DNA from: Archilochus colubris
Lineage: Eukaryota; Chordata; Aves; Apodiformes; Trochilidae
Assembly: GCA_023079485.1 (NCBI GenBank)
Contig: CM041086.1
Span: forward strand, 18,856,401 to 18,920,400
Direction of reading: 5' to 3'
Length of the DNA: 64,000 nucleotides
Part shown: piece after piece, positions 38,121-51,100 of the stretch
How positions within the stretch are numbered: position 1 is the stretch's first letter
Layout of the letters: every line of letters starts with the position of its first letter
Program-made: the position numbers and the translations under genes
The notes under the pieces: model-generated
The model's database searches: none
What the model saw: the letters and a program-made list of their open reading frames with translations, nothing else
Told to the model about the DNA's origin: nothing

Positions 38121-39105
38121 CTGTACTGGTCTATACTGGTCTGTACTGGTCTGTACTGGTCTATACTGGTCTATACTGGTCTGTACTGGTCTGTACTGCT
38201 CTGTACTGCTCTGTACTGGTCTATACTGGTCTATACTGGTCTGTACTGGTCTATACTGGTCTATACTGGTCTATACTGGTCTATACTGGTTTATACTGGT
38301 CTATACTGGTTATACTGGTCTATACTGGTTTATACTGGTGTATACTGGTCTATACTGGTCTGTACTGGTCTGGTCTATACTGGTCTATACTGGTCTATAC
38401 TGATTTATACTGGTTTATACTGGTCATACTGGTCTATACTGGTCTCTACTGGCCTATACTGGTCTATACTGGTCTGTACTGGTCTATACTGGTCTGTACT
38501 GGTCTGTACTGGTCTATACTGGTCTATACTGGTCTGTACTGGTCTATACTGGTCTATACTGGTCTGTACTGGTCTGTACTGGTCTATACTGGTCTATACT
38601 GGTCTGTACTGGTCTATACTGGTCTATACTGGTTTGTACTGGTTATACTGGTCTATACTGGTCTATACTGGTTTATACTGGTCTATACTGGTTACACTGA
38701 TCTATACTGGTCTATACTGGCTTATACTGGTCTGTACTGGTCTATACTGGTTATACTGGTCATACTGGTCTATACTGGTCTGTACTGGTCTATACTGGTC
38801 TATACTGGTCTATACTGGTCTGTACTGGTTATACTGGTCTATACTGGTCTATACTGGTCTGTACTGGTCTATACTGGTCTGTACTGGTCATACTGGTTTA
38901 ACTGGTCTATACTGGTTATACTGGTCTGTACTGGTCTATACTGGTCTGTACTGGTTTATACTGGTCTATACTGGTCTATACTGGTCTGTACTGGTCTATA
39001 CTGGTCTGTACCGGTTATACTGGTCTATACTGGTCTATACTGGTCTGTACTGGTCTGTACAGGTCTGTACTGGTCTATACTGGTCTATACTGGTCTATAC
39101 TGGTC
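38121..39105 (+). repeat. (CTRTACTGGT)n minisatellite
   Basis: About 98 copies of a 10-base unit CTATACTGGT / CTGTACTGGT, with occasional 5-9 base variants. It starts at the gap and stops a few bases from the donor of the NDRG2 exon at 39110, so it lies in the next intron. A long open frame through it encodes only a translated repeat. Confidence 0.97.
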
Positions 39106-39109
39106 TCAC

Positions 39110-39161
39110 CGCCGCCTCCTCGTGCCGGGTCCCATCCCCCACCACCAGCAGCACCGGGCAC
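39110..39161 (-). CDS. NDRG2: NDRG2 exon (CPVLLVVGD)
   Basis: 52 bases; acceptor CTGACCCCAG, donor GTGAGA. Reads [17 protein letters not shown] with the strand carrying the Asp of the degenerate triad. The next exon is not in the window; the minisatellite starts about five bases after the exon ends. Confidence 0.93.
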
Positions 39162-42100
39162 CTGGGGTCAGAGGTCAGAGGTCACCTGGGGTCACCCAGA
39201 GGTCACCGGGGGTCAAAGGTCACCGCGGGGTCACTCACCTCAGGCCCCCCCCACGCTCCAGGCCCAGATCCGCACGGCTGGAACCAGTAAGGACCAGTAA
39301 GGACCAGTATGGACCAGTATGGACCAGTAAGGGACCCCCAGTCCCTCCCAGTCCCTCCCAGTTCCCTCCCAGTTCCCTCCCAGTCCCTCCCAGTCCCTCC
39401 AACTCCCTCCCAATCCCCTCCCAATCCCCTCCCAGTCCCTCCCAGTTCCCTCCCAGTTCCCCCCAATCCCTCCCAGTTCCCTCCCAGTCCCTCCCAGTGC
39501 CTCCCAGTCCCTCCCAGTCCCTCCCAGTTCGCTCCCAGTTCTCTAATCCCTCCTAGTTCCTCCCAGTCCCTCCCAGCTCCTCCCAGTTCCCTCCCAGTTC
39601 CCTCCCAGTCCCTCCCAACTCCTCCCAGTCCCTCCCAGTTCCCAACCCCTCCCAGTCCCTCCCAGTCCCTCCCAGTCCCTCCTAGCGTCCCCAAACTCCT
39701 CCCAGTCCTCCCAGTTCCCTCCCAGTCCTCCTCTAGTCCCTCCCAGTCCTCCCAGTCCCTCCCAGTTCCCCAATCCTCCCCAGTCCCTCCCTAGTCCTCC
39801 CAGTCCCTCCCAGTTCCTCCCAGTCCCTCCCAGTCCTCCTAGTTCCTCCCAGTTCCTCCCAGTCCCTCCCAGTTCCTCCCAGTTCCTCCCAGTCCTCCCA
39901 GTTCCTCCCAGTCCCTCCCAGTCCTCCCAGTCCTCCCAGTTCCTCCCAGTCTCTCCCTCCAGTCCTCCCAGTCCCTCCCAGTCCTCCCAGTCCTTCCCAG
40001 TCCTCCCCAGTCCTTCCCAGTCCCTCCCATTCCCCTCCCAGTTCCCTCCCAGTCCCCCCTAGTTCCCTTCCAGTTCCTCCCAGTCCCTCCCAGTCCTTCC
40101 CAGTCCCCCCCCAGTTCCTCCCAGTCCCTCCCATTCCCTTCCAGTCCCTCCCAGTCCTCCCCAGTTCCTCCCAGTCCCCCCTAGTTCCCTCCCAGTCCCT
40201 CCCCAGTCCTTCCCAGTCCCTCCCATTCCCCTCCCAGTTCCCTCTCCAGTCCCCCCTAGTTCCCTTCAGTCCCTCCCAGTCCTGTTCCCTCAGTTCCTCC
40301 CAGTCCCCCCTAGTTCCTCCCAGTCCTCCCCAGTCCTTCCCAGTCCCTCCCATTCCCCTCCCAGTTCCCTCCCAGTCCCCCCTAGTTCCCTTCCAGTCCC
40401 TCCCAGTCCTCCCCAGTCCCTCCCAGTCCCTCCTAGTCCTTCCCAGTCCTCCCCAGTCCTTCCCAGTCCCTCCCATTCCCCTCCCAGTTCCCTCCCAGTC
40501 CCCCCTAGTTCCCTTCCAGTTCCTCCCAGTCCCTCCCAGTCCTTCCCAGTCCCCCCCAATCCCTCTCCTGTCCTCCTAATCCTCCTGTCCTCCCAGTTCC
40601 TCCAGTCCCACCCAGTCCCCCCGGTCCCCCCCTCCCAGTCCTCCCAGTCCCTCCAGTTCTCCACCCACTCCCAGTGCTCCCAGTGCTCCCAGTCCCCTCC
40701 CAGTCCTCCCATTCCCCTCCCAGTCTCCCAGTCCCCCCAGTCCCCTCCCAGTTCCCCCATCCCCTCCCAGTCTCCCCAGTTCTCCCAGTACCTCCCAGTC
40801 CCTCCAGTCCCCCAGTACCCCCATCCCAGTCCCCCCACTCCTCCCAGTCCTCCCAGTCCTCCCAGTTCTCCCAGTTCCTCCCAGTCCTCCCAGTTCTCCA
40901 ACCTCTCCCAATCTCCTAATCTCCCAGTTCCCTCCCAGTCCTCCAGTGCCTCCCAGTTCCTCCAGTTCCCTCCTAGTTCTCCTCCCAGTTCTCCCAGTCC
41001 TCCCAGTCTCCTCCTCCCCAGTTCCTCCCAGTTCCCTCCAGTCCTCCCAGTCCTCCCAGTCCTCCCAGTCCCTCCCAGTCCTCCCAGTTCTCCCAGTTCC
41101 TCCCAGTCCTCCCAGTCCTCCCAGTTCCTCTGCAACTCTCCCACCCTCCTCCCTAATCTCCCAGTTCCCTCCCAGTCCCTCCCAGTGCCTCTCAGTCCTC
41201 CAGTCCTCTTCCCAGTTCTCCTTTTCCTCCCCACCCTCCCAGTTCCCTCCCAGTCCTCTCCCAGTCCCTCCCAGTTCTCTTCCAATCCCCTCCCAGTCTC
41301 TTCCTAGTCTCGCTAATCTCTCAGTTCCCTCCCAGTCCCTCCCAGTCCCCTCCTGTCCTTTCCAGTCCCTCCCAGTTCCCTCCCAATCCCCTCCCAGTCC
41401 CTCCCTAGTCCCCTCCTAGTCCTCCCAGTCCCTCCCAGTCCCTCCCAGTCCCTTCCCAGTCCGTCCCAGTCCCTCCCAGTCCCTCCCAGTTCCTCCCAGT
41501 GCCTCCCAGTCTGTCCCAATCCCCTCCCAGTCCCTCCCAGTTCCCTCCCAGTCCCTCCCAGTTCCCTCCCAGTCCCTCCCAGTTCCTCACCTCCCGTACA
41601 TGCTCCACAGGAGGGTTTGGTTCCCGCCCCCCCCCAGCCGTTTCCTCACTTCCTGCACGGGGGGAGGGGCGGCCGCCAGCTCTTCCTGCGGAAGTCACCC
41701 GGAAATGACCCGGAAGTCACCCGGAAGTAACCCGGAAGTGACCCGAACGCCACCCCAAGCCTCCCCCCACCCCTCTAAGTGACCCCCAAGCGCCCCTTGA
41801 CCCCCGGGGTCTCCAGAATCAACCCGGAAGTAACCCGGAAGTAACCCGGAAGTAACCCGGAAGTGACCGTTTCAAGCCACCCACCCGGAAATAACCCCTC
41901 CCCCGTCCGGAAGTGACCCCCCCTGTGAACCCTGACCTAAAGGAGACCCACACCAAGACGCGGAAGTAACCCGGAAGTAACACCCTGACCCGGAAGTGAC
42001 CCGGAAGTGACCACGATTTGACCCTTCACCACCCCCTAAGTGACCCTCGTAGGTTTAGGTCACCCGGAAGTGACAAGGAAATGTCGCCATGACCCGGAAG

Positions 42101-45100
42101 TGACCCGGAAGCGCGCCGGAAGTGACCTAGAAATGACCCTCACCGCCCCCCAACTGACCCTAGGTGCTTTAGATGACCCGGAAGTGACAAGGAAATGACC
42201 CCCCAACCCGGAAGTGTCCCGGAAGTAACCCGGAAGCGCGCCGGAAGTGACCCAGAAATGACCCTCACTACCCCCCAACTGACCCTAGGAGCTTTAGATG
42301 ACCCGGAAGTGACAAGGAAATGACCCCCCCAACCCGGAAGCGACCCGGAAGTGACTCGGAAGTGCCCGTCCCAACCTCCCCAGCCATATAAGTGCCCTTC
42401 CCAGCCGTGCGAACAACCCGGAAGTGCCCTCCCCCCATCCCGGAAGTGACCCGGAAGTGACCTGGGTGAAGAGATGGGCCAGGATCTGTTCCGTGGGGCT
42501 GGAGGTCAGGCCCGACAGCTGCGGGGGGGGAACCAGACCCACAAGTGACCCCCAAGTGACCCCAGGGACCCCCAAGTGACCCCCCAGCCCCATAAGTGAC
42601 CCCTAAGTGACCCTTGAGACCCATAAGTGACCCCCAAGTGCCACCCAAGGGCCCCATAAGTGACCCCATGGGACCCCCAAGGGAACCACCCAGCCCCCCA
42701 AGTGCCCCCCAGACCTCCCCAAATCCCCCCCTAGCCCCACAACTGCCCCATAAGTGACCCCCCAGCCCCATAAGTGACCCCCAAGTGCCCCCCAAGTGCC
42801 CCCCAAGTGCCCTCCAGACCCCCAAGTGACCCCCAAAGACCCCCAAAGCCCCCCAATTCCCCCCCCAGCCCCACAACTGCCCCATAAGTCCCCCTCAAAT
42901 CCCCTCCCAGCCCCATAAGTGACCCCCAAACCCCCCATAAGTGACCCCCAAGTTCCCCCCAAGGACTTCCAGACCCCCCATAGGTGACCCCCAAGTGCCC
43001 CCCAGCCCCATAAGTGCCCCCCGAACCCCCCCATTTCCCCTCCCAGCCCCACAACTGCCCCTTAAGTGACCCCCAAGTCCCCCCCAAAGACCCCCAAGAC
43101 CCCCAAGTGCCCCATAAGTGACCCCCAAGTGCCCTCCCAGACCCCCAAGTGACCCCTAAACCCCCCCCAATTCCCCCCCAGCCCCACAACTGCCCCATAA
43201 GCCCCCCCCAAAGAACCCCCCAGCCCCATAAGTGCCTCATAAGTGACCCCCAAGTGCCCCCCCAGCCCCATAAGTGACCCCCCAAACCCCCCCAATCCCC
43301 CTCCCAGCCCCACAACTGCCCCATAAGTGACCCCCAAAGACCCCCCCAGCCCCATAAGTGACCCCCAAGTGCCCCCCCAGACCTCCAAGTGCCCCCCAAA
43401 CCCCCCCAAACCCCCCCAATTCCCCCCATTTCCCCCTCCCAGCCCCACAACTGCCCCATAAGTGACCCCCAAGTCCCCCCCAAAGACCCCCAAGACCCCC
43501 AAGTGCCCCATAAGTGCCCCCTAAGTGCCCTCCCAGACCCCCAAGTGACCCCCAATCCCCCCCTAATCCCCCCCCAGCCCCACAAGTGCCCCATAAGTCC
43601 CCCCCAAAGACCCCCCCAGCCCCCTAAGTGCCCCTCAAGGACCCCCAAGTGCCCCATAAGTGCCCCCCAAGTGCCCCCCCAACCCCATAAGTGACCCCCA
43701 AACCCCCCCATTTCCCCCCCCAGCCCCACAACTGCCCCATAAGTGACCCCCAAGTCCCCCCCAAAGACCCCCAAGACCCCCAAGTGCCCCATAAGTGTCC
43801 CCCAAACCCCCCATAAGTGACCCCAAAGACCCCCAAGTGCCCTCCCAGACCCCCAAGTGACCCCCAAGTCCCCCCCAAGGACCTCCAGACCCCCCATAAG
43901 TGCCCCCCAAGTGCCCCCCCAGCCCCATAAGTGCCCCCCAAACCCCCCCTAATCCCTCCCCAGCCCCACAACTGCCCCATAAGTGACCCCCAAGTGACCC
44001 CCCCCAGCCCCATAAGCCCCCAAGGACCCCCAACCCCCCCCAATTCCCCCCCATTTCCCCCTCCCAGCCCCACAACTGCCCCATAAGTGACCCCCAAAGA
44101 CCCCCCCAGCCCCATAAGTGCCCCCCAAGTGCCCTCCCAGACCCCCAAGTGACCCCCAAAGACCCCCAAACCCCCCATAAGTGACCCCCAAGTCCCCCCC
44201 AAGGACCCCCAGACCCCCCCAGTTCCCCTTCCCAGCCCCATAAGTGACCCCCAAAGACCCCCAAGTGCCCCCCAATTCCCCCCCCAGCCCCACAACTGCC
44301 CCATAAGTCCCCCCCAAAGACCCCCCCAGCCCCATAACTGACCCCCAAGTGCCCCCCCCAGCCCCACAAGTGCCCCCCAAGTGCCCCCCGGTACCTTCTG
44401 TGCCGCCCAATCCACCCAGCCCTTGGCCTGGGGGTCGATGTTGATCAGAACCAAACCCTCCACGCTCTGGGGGTGCCCCAGCTGGGGGGACACGGGGGTC
44501 AGGACCCACAACTGACCCACAAGTCACACCCCCAGACCCACAAGTGACCCCCAAGTGACCCCCAGGACCCCCAAGTCACCCCAATGCCCCATAAGTGACC
44601 CCTAAGTGACTCCCAAGTGACCCCCAAGTGACCCTTGGGACCCACAAGTGACCCATAAGTGACCCCAAAGTGATCCCCCCAGACCCATAAGTGACCCCCA
44701 AGTGGACTTTGGGACCCCCAAGTGACCCCCCCAGACCCCTAAGTGACCCCAAAGTGACCCCAAGGGGCCCCCCCAGACCCATAAGTGACCCCCAAATGCC
44801 CCATAAGTGACCCCTGGGACCCATAAGTGACCCCTAAGTGGTCCCCAAGACCCATAAGTGACCCCCAAGTGACCTCCAAGTGCCCCATAAGTGACCCCAG
44901 GGACCCCCAAGTGACCCCAATGCCCCATAAGTGACCCCTAAGTGGTCCCCAAGACCCATAAGTGACCGCAAGTGACCCCCAAGTGACCCTTGAGACCCAC
45001 AAGTGCCCCATAAGTGACCCCAGGGACCCCCAAGTGACCCCCAAGTGACCCCCCCAGACCCATAAGTGACCCTAAAGTGAAGCCCCTGCCCCCCAAGTGA

Positions 45101-48100
45101 CCCCCAAATGCCCCATAAGTGACCCCTAAGTGACCCCATGGGACCCCCAAGTGCCCCATAAGTGCCCCCCAAGTGAGCCCCAGGACCCCCAAGTGACCCC
45201 CAAGTGGACTTTGGGACCCCCAAAACCCCCCAAACGTCCCCAAAGTGACTACAGGGACCCCCAAGTGACCCCTAAGTGACCCCCCCAGACCCATAAGTGA
45301 CCCCCAAGTGACCCCCAGGACCCCCAAGTGCTCCCAATGCCCCATAAGTGACCCCTAAGTGACACCCAAGGGACCCTTGGGACCCATAAGTGACCCCCAA
45401 GTGACCTTTGGGACCCCCAAGTGACCCTTGAGACCCATAAGTGACCCCCAAGTGACCTCCAAGTGCTCCCATATGACCCCATGGGACCCCCAAGTGGCCC
45501 TCCAGACCCCCAAGTGACCCCCAAGTGCTCCCAATGCCCCATAAGTGACCCCCAAATGACCCCCAAGTGCCATCCCAGACCCCCAAGTGACCCCCCCAGA
45601 CCCCTAAGTAACCCCAAAGTGAAGCCCCTGCCCCCCAAGTGACCCCTGGGACCCCCAAGTGACACCTCAGACCCATAGGTGACCCCCAAGTGAAGCCCCT
45701 GCCCTCCAAGTGACCCCAATGCCCCATAAGTGACCCCTAAGTGACCCTTTGGGACCCCTAAGTGACACCCAAGGGACCCCCCAGACCCCCAAGTGACCTC
45801 CCCAGACCCATAAGTGCCCCCCAAGTGCCCCTCAAGTGCCCCTTGGGACCCATAAGTGACCCCAAAGTGACCCCAAGGGGCCCCCCCAGACCCATAAGTG
45901 ACCCCCAAGTGACCCACAGAACCCCCAAGTGACCCTTGGGACCCATAAGTGACCCCTAAGTGACTCCTGGGACCCCCAAGTGACCCCAAAGTGAAGCCCC
46001 TGCCCCCCAAGTCACCCCAATGCCCCATAAGTGACCCCCAAGTGACCCTTTGGGACCCATAAGTGACCCCAACGTGACCCCCCCAGACCCATAAGTGACC
46101 CCCAAGTGACCCCTAAGTGACACCCCCAGACCCACAAGTGACCCCAAAGTGAAGCCCCTGCCCCCCAAGTGACCCCAATGCCCCATAAGTGACCCCTAAG
46201 TGAAACCCAAGGGACCCCCCAGACCCATAAGTGACTCCCAAGTGGACTTTGGGACCCCCAAGTGCCCCATAAGTGACCCCATGGGACCCCCAAGTGACCT
46301 TTGGGACCCCCAAGTGACCCCCTGGACCCCCAAGTGACCCCCCAGCCCCATAAGTGCCCCCCAAGTGACCCCAAGGGGCCCCCCCAGACCCATAAGTGCC
46401 CCCCAAGTGCCCCATAAGTGACCCCGGGGACCCCTAAGTGACCCCCAAGTGACACCCCCAGACCCATAAGTGACACCTATGTGAAGCCCAATGCCCCATA
46501 AGTGACCCCTGCGACCCCCAAGTGACCCCTAAGTGACCCCTGGGACCCCCAAGTGACCTCCAAGTTACCCCCAAGTGACCTTTGGGACCCCCAAGTGCCC
46601 CCCCAACTCACAGCGAACTTGGCGAGGACGAAGGCTCCAACCCCCACCCCGATGCCGATGATGGAGCTGATGCTGATTGGCCGAGGAGGAAGGAGGTCGA
46701 GAGGTCATGACCTTTGACCCCGTGACCCCTCCAACCCCTCCCACAACCCCCCCTCCCCCCAACTCACTGGAGCTGCTGCAGGATCCCGGGCAAGGTCTCA
46801 GCCAATTGCTCCAGGGAGGGGTATTGGTACCTGGGGTCATCCAGGGGTCATCCAGGGGTCACGGGGTCATCAGGAGGTCAAGGGGTCAAGGAAGGGTCAA
46901 TGGGGTCAATGAGAGGTCAATGGGGTCAAGGAGGGGTCAATGGGGTCAAGGGGAAGTCAAGGGTAGGAAGGGGATGAAGGGGCAACGGGGGGTTAAACGG
47001 GGTCAAGGGGTCAACCAGGGGTCACGGGGTCATTGAGAGGTCAAGGGGTCAAGGAAGGGTCAATGGGGTCAATGAGAGGTCAATGGGGTCAAGGAGGGGT
47101 CAATGGGGTCAAGGAGGGGTCAAGGTTAGGAAGGGGATGAAGGGTCAACTGGGGGTTAAACGGGGTCAAGGGGTCATTCAGGGGTCACGGGGTCATCAGG
47201 AGGTCAAGGGGTCAAGGAGGGGTCAATGGGGTCAATGAGAGGTCAATGGCGTCAAGGAGAGGTCAACAGGGTCAAGGGGAAGTCAAGGGTAGGAAGGGGA
47301 TGAAGGGTCAAGGAAGGGTCAAGTGGGGTCAAGGGGTCATCCAGGGGTCACGGGGACAGAGAGGGGTCATTGGGGTCAAGGAGGGGTCACGTGGGGTCAT
47401 TGGGGTCAGGAGGGGTCATGTGGGGGTCAATGGGGTCAAGAGGGGTCAATGGGGTCAATGGGAGGGGTTGAGTGGAGAGGGGGTCAATGGGCTTCAAGGG
47501 GTCACCAGTGGGGTCATGGGGTCACGGAGGGGTCAGGTGGGGTCATCGGGGTCAAGGAGGGGTCATCGGGGTCAAGTGGGGGTCCACGGGGTCAAGGAGG
47601 GGTCAATGGGGTCAAGGGGAAGTCAAGGGTTGGAAGGGGATAATGGGTCAAGGGGTTACTCAGAGGTCATGGGGTCAAGGAGGGGTCAACCTGGGGTCAA
47701 CTGGGGGTCAATGGGGTCAACCGGGGGTCAACAGGGTCAAGTGGGGGTCAACAGGGGTCAATGGGGTCAACGGGATCAATGGGAGGGGTCAACTGGCGAG
47801 GGAGTCAATGGGTTCCAAGGGGTCACGGGGTCAAGGAGGGGTCACGTGGGGTCAACGGGGTCAAGTGGGGGTCAACGGGGTCAAGTGGGGGTCAACGGGG
47901 TCAAGGAGGGGTCAATGGGGTCAAGGGGAAGTCAAGGGTTGGAAGGGGATAATGGGTCAAGGGGTTACTCAGAGGTCATGGGGTCAAGGAGGGGTCAACC
48001 TGGGGTCAACCAGGGGTCAATGGGGTCAACCGGGGGTCAACAGGGTCAAGTGGGGGTCAACAGGGGCCAATGGGGTCAACGGGATCAACGGGAGGGGTCA

Positions 48101-51100
48101 ACTGGGGAGAGGGTCAATGGATTCCAAGGGGTCACGGGGTCAAGGAGGGGTCATGTGGGGTCAACGGGGTCAAGTGGGGGTCAACGGGGTCAAGTGGGGG
48201 TCAACGGGGTCAAGTGGGGGTCAATGGGGTCAACTGGGTCAACCGGGGGGTCAACCGGGTCAAGGAGGGGTCAAGAGAAGAGCGATAACGGGAGGGGGAG
48301 GGGAGGAGCTGGGGGTCAGGGGGGGTTGTGGGAGGTGAGAGGTGAAAGGTCAGAGGTCACGACCCACCCGGAAGGGTAGAGGGGGGCCCCTTCCTCCATG
48401 CCGGGGGGGTCGAGGTGAACGGTGAGGAAGTTCTGGGCGATTTCCTTCATCTCGGGGTGGGCGAAGAGGGGGGCGAAGCAAGAGGAGTCTGGGAGATGGG
48501 GGGGAGGGGCCAGAGGAACCATGGGAAACCACCGTGGGAACCATGGAAGCCCCTCCCCCCCTATTTCCGGGGGGACACTCACGGGTGTGGCCAACATCCG
48601 GCCACGTGACCAACGCCGGCCGCCCCGCCCGCGCCGTCCCTTCCAAGCTGACGTTGACCGAGCCGTACGGGGTCTCCAACAGCGCCCCCTAGCGGTGGGG
48701 AGGACCCCTCAGACATTGACCCCACCCCCCCGAAGACCCCCGGGGCCCCACGTTGGGCTCCGGCAAGGAACACGGCGACTTCCAAAGGCCCAAAATGGCT
48801 CTTCCGGGCCTAAATTGGGCCCAAAATGGCCGCTTCTTGACACCGAGTTCCACTTTGGACCTAAATTCACCCTTTTTAAGCCCAAAACTTGAGTTCTTTG
48901 GCACCGTTTTACCCCAAATCTCCACTTTTGGCCCCAAATCACCCCATTTTTCCACTTTGGACCCAAAATCGCCTCTTTCAACCCCAAAAATTGACCCGTT
49001 TCACCCAACTTTACCCTAAATCCACCATTTTTCCCACTTTTGACCCAAATTGCTCTTTTTTACCCCAAAAAAAAGGCTCATTTTTCACCTTTTACCCAAA
49101 ATCGTCACTTTTTAACCCAAAACTTCCACTTTTGACCCAAATTCTCCTTTTTAACCCCAAAACTTCAATCATTCAGCCCCATTTTACCCCAACCCCACCC
49201 TTTTTGCCCAAAATCGCTGCTTTTTACCCCAAAACCATCACTTTCCACCCAATTCCTAGTTTTTACCAGAATTTGACTCTTTTTGCCCAAAATCCCCGTT
49301 TTTCCACAGATTTTACCTCAGATTTCCCCCAAAATTCCCCAATTCCCACCCAAAATTCCCCAATTTTGCCCAAAATTCCCCAATTTCCCCCAAATTCCCC
49401 TTTTTCCCACCAAAAACCACCATTTTCCCCATTTCCCCCCTTTTTTCCCCAAAATCCCCGTTTTTCCACACATTTTACCTCAGATTTCCCCCAAATTTCC
49501 ACAATTCCCACCCAAATTTCCCCAATTTCCTCTAAAATTCTCCAATTTCCCCCAAAATTCCCCAATTTCCCCCAAAATCCCCTTTTTCCCACCAAAAACC
49601 ACCATTTTCCCTATTTCCCCCCTTTTTTCCCCAAAATCCCCGTTTTTCCACAGATTTTACCTCAGAATTCCCCCAAATTCCCACAATTCCCACCCAAAAC
49701 TCCCCAATTTTGCCCAAAATTCCCCAATTTCCCCCAAAATCCCCTTTTTCCCGCCAAAAATCACCATTTTCCTTTTCGCTTTTTTGCCCAAAATCCCCGT
49801 TTTTCCACTGATTTTACCTCAGATTTCTCCCAAATTCCCACAATTCCCACCCAAAATTCCCCAATTTCCCCCAAAATCCCCTTTTTCCCGCCAAAAATCA
49901 CCATTTTCCCCATTTCCCCCTTTTTTGCCCAAAATCCCGTTTTTCCACCGATTTTACCTCAGATTTCCCCCAATTTCCCCAATTCCCACCCAAAATTCCC
50001 CAATTTTGCCCAAAATTCCCCAATTTCCCCCAAAATCCCCTTTTTCCCGCCAAAAATCACCATTTTCCACATTTTCCCCCTTTTTTACCCAAAATCCCGT
50101 TTTTCCACCGATTTTACCTCAGATTTCCCCCAAATTCCCACAATTCCCACCCAAAACTTCACAATTTCCCCCAAAATTCCCCAATTTCCCCCAAAATCCC
50201 CTTTTTCCCGCCAAAAATCACCATTTTCCCCCAAACCCCCTTTTTTGCCCAAAATCCCCGTTTTTCCACCAATTTTACCTCAGATTTCCCCCAAATTCCC
50301 ACAATTCCCACCCAAAATTCCTCAGATTTCCCTCAAAATTCTCCAATTTCCCCCAAAATTCCCCAATTTCCCCCAAAATCCCCTTTTTCCCGCCAAAAAT
50401 CACCATTTTCCCCATTTCCCCCCTTTTTTGCCCAAAATCCCTGGTTTTCCACCAATTTTACCTCAGATTTCCCCCAAATTCCCACAATTCCCACCCGAAA
50501 CTTCTCAATTTCCTCCCAAAATTCCCCAATTTTGCCCAAAATCCCCGATTTTCCCCCAAATTCCCCCTTTTCCCTCCAAAAATCACCATTTTCCCCATTT
50601 CCCCCTTTTTTGCCCAAAATCCCCGTTTTTCCACCAATTTTACCTCAGATTTCCCCCAAATTTCCCCAATTCCCACCCAAAATTCCCCAATTTCCCCCAA
50701 AATCCCCCAATTTCCCCCAAAATCCCCTTTTTCGTGCCAAAAATCACCATTTTCCCCATTTCCCCCCTTTTCGCCCAAAATCCCCGTTTTTCCATAGATT
50801 TTACCTCAGATTTCCCCCAGATTTCACCAATTCCCACCCAAAATTCCCCAATTTCCCTCAAATTCTCCAATTTCCCCCAAAATTCCCCAATTTCCCCCAA
50901 AATCCCCTTTTTCCCGCCAAAAATCCCCATTTTCCTGCTTTTTGCCCAAAATCCCCGTTTTTCCACCAATTTTACCTCAGAATTCCCCCAAATTTCCCCA
51001 ATTCCCACCCAAAATTCCCCAATTTCCCCAAAAATCCCCCAATTTCCCCCAAAATCCCCCATTTTCCCGCCAAAAATCACCATTTTCCCCATTTCCCCCT

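Noticed and set aside
37874..39556. 560-codon open frame through the gap and the CTRTACTGGT repeat
   Set aside because: It runs through N and a 10-base repeat; the product is only a translated repeat and NDRG2 exons lie on the other strand.
42731..46028. Gly/Trp/Leu-rich open frames up to 388 codons
   Set aside because: They are stop-free because the repeat unit lacks stop codons on that strand, and real NDRG2 exons interrupt the same region.
46840..48300. CRISPR-like repeat array
   Set aside because: Vertebrate minisatellite without fixed repeat/spacer structure.
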